DNA of 7,144 bases from Prevotellaceae bacterium (GTDB lineage Bacteria; Bacteroidota; Bacteroidia; Bacteroidales; UBA932), in the NCBI GenBank assembly GCA_031267155.1, contig JAIRZR010000116.1, positions 1 through 7,144 on the forward strand. The letters are read 5' to 3'. How positions within the stretch are numbered: position 1 is the first letter of the stretch; each line of letters starts with the position of its first letter. A program made the position numbers and the translations under genes. The notes beneath the pieces were generated by a model that worked only from the letters and a program-made list of their open reading frames with translations, searched no databases and had not been told where the DNA came from. Positions 6,359 through 7,144 of the stretch are shown here, one piece after another.

Positions 6359-7144
6359 GGCAGAAAGTGGGATAGCGTACTTGTTCCACAAGTTACAGTT
6401 GCAGATTTAAAACAGGATACTTTTACCTTTTTCAAAGAAAAAGGCATTAAAAGCAATCGAATTGATGAAAGCAGCCGTAACGATACGCCTGCACAAGTAC
6501 TTGAAAATCTAAAATTAACAGAGAAAGGCAATTTGAAACGAGCCGCATTATTGCTTTTCCACCCCGACTCCGAAAAGTTTGTTACCGGTGTATATGTCAA
6601 AATCGGTTTTTTTCGTACCGACAGCGATTTACTCTTTCAGGATGAAATACACGGTACCCTCTTTGAACAGGTTGAACGCACAATGGAACTGCTTTTGACC
6701 AAATACACACGAGCGTTGATAAGTTACGAGGGCATTTCGCGCGTGGAAACATACGAATATCCCAAAGATGCTTTGCGCGAGGCGTTGCTCAATGCCATAA
6801 CTCATAAGGATTACGCGGGTTGCATACCAATTCAGATAAGCGTTTATGCCGACAGGATAATGTTGTGGAATGAGGGACAATTGCCCGAAAATTGGACAGT
6901 TAAAAATCTTTTGGCAAAACATTCTTCACGTCTATACAATCCCGATATTGCCAACGCCTTTTTCCGTAGTGGTTATGTTGAAGCGTGGGGACGCGGCATT
7001 GACAAAATTACCGGACAATGCGTCACAGCAGGATTGCCAGCCCCGCAGTTTTCACCTGACGGCTCTGATTTTTGGGTAATTTTCAAAAAGGATATTTTTA
7101 ACAGGGAAGATTTAAGTAACAGAGGATTGAATCAAAGACAAGTT
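6350..7144 (+). pseudogene. 5'-truncated AlbA_2/HATPase_c_4 transcriptional regulator, runs off the window
   Basis: The open plus-strand frame from about 6350 to the window end encodes the C-terminal part of a Schlafen/AlbA_2-type ATP-binding regulator, often annotated as RecG-like. Seen: GRKWDSVLVPQVTVADL, the linker that normally follows the AlbA_2 domain; LKRAALLLFHPDSEKF; the ATP-binding N-box-like REALLNAITHKDY (about 6776-6814); LWNEGQLPENW (about 6863-6895); and GYVEAWGRGI (6971-7000). The end, NRGLNQRQV, matches the start of the usual C-terminal winged helix, cut by the window edge. The AlbA_2 DNA-binding half is absent. Upstream the frame passes through the tandem repeat to a TGA at 6122-6124 without an ATG, GTG or TTG before the conserved region; the first in-frame ATG is at 6683, inside the domain. 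So it appears to be a broken gene at its 5' end. Confidence 0.75.

Noticed and set aside
5686..6375. Plus-strand 229-aa ORF
   Set aside because: It is antisense to the convincing minus-strand hypothetical protein and ends in the repeat array, which is open in every frame. Its composition has no recognisable domain.
6683..7144. Internal ATG as the true start of the regulator
   Set aside because: It lies inside the conserved region, after GRKWDS and KRAALLLFHP motifs that belong to the family, so homology extends well upstream of it.

Overview
The window looks like an accessory stretch of a Bacteroidota chromosome, probably Bacteroidales. The grounds are promoters of the TTTG / TAnnTTTG type, A-rich leaders without clear Shine-Dalgarno sites, an AAA ATPase with a DUF4143-like tail, an OmpA/LamG-like envelope protein, a Cys-lipoprotein, and a Schlafen/AlbA_2-type regulator. 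The organism is inferred from these features only.

Layout. Positions 17-1210 (minus) encode a stand-alone AAA_14/DUF4143-type ATPase with its own promoter, which carries a perfect 18-bp palindrome. Positions 3827-1347 (minus) hold a two-gene envelope operon: a secreted, Met/Gln/Glu-rich, probably coiled-coil protein with internal repeats, then an OmpA-domain protein with a LamG-like middle domain and a charged low-complexity linker. Divergent from it, a strong Bacteroidota promoter drives a compact plus-strand toxin-antitoxin module at 3969-4524: a DUF433 antitoxin and a DUF5615 PIN-like toxin, 1 nt apart. Converging on its 3' end is a minus-strand group: a hypothetical protein that has lost its N-terminus (body about 6189-5266), a 189-aa lipoprotein (5228-4659), and a 64-aa ORF (4662-4468) that looks like a decayed copy of the lipoprotein without its membrane segment.

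The right end is a rearrangement. The hypothetical gene (minus) and an AlbA_2/HATPase_c_4 regulator gene (plus, running off the window) meet head to head. Both lack their 5' ends, and a 21/42-nt tandem repeat of about 170 bp lies exactly between them. The repeat is open in all six frames, so a long artificial ORF (6600-5266 minus) passes from antisense of the regulator into the hypothetical protein.

No complete new system is evident. The points most worth a second look are the repeat-bearing breakpoint, the run of inverted repeats encoding the OmpA linker, the palindrome in the ATPase promoter, and the lipoprotein-derived small ORF beside the toxin-antitoxin module.
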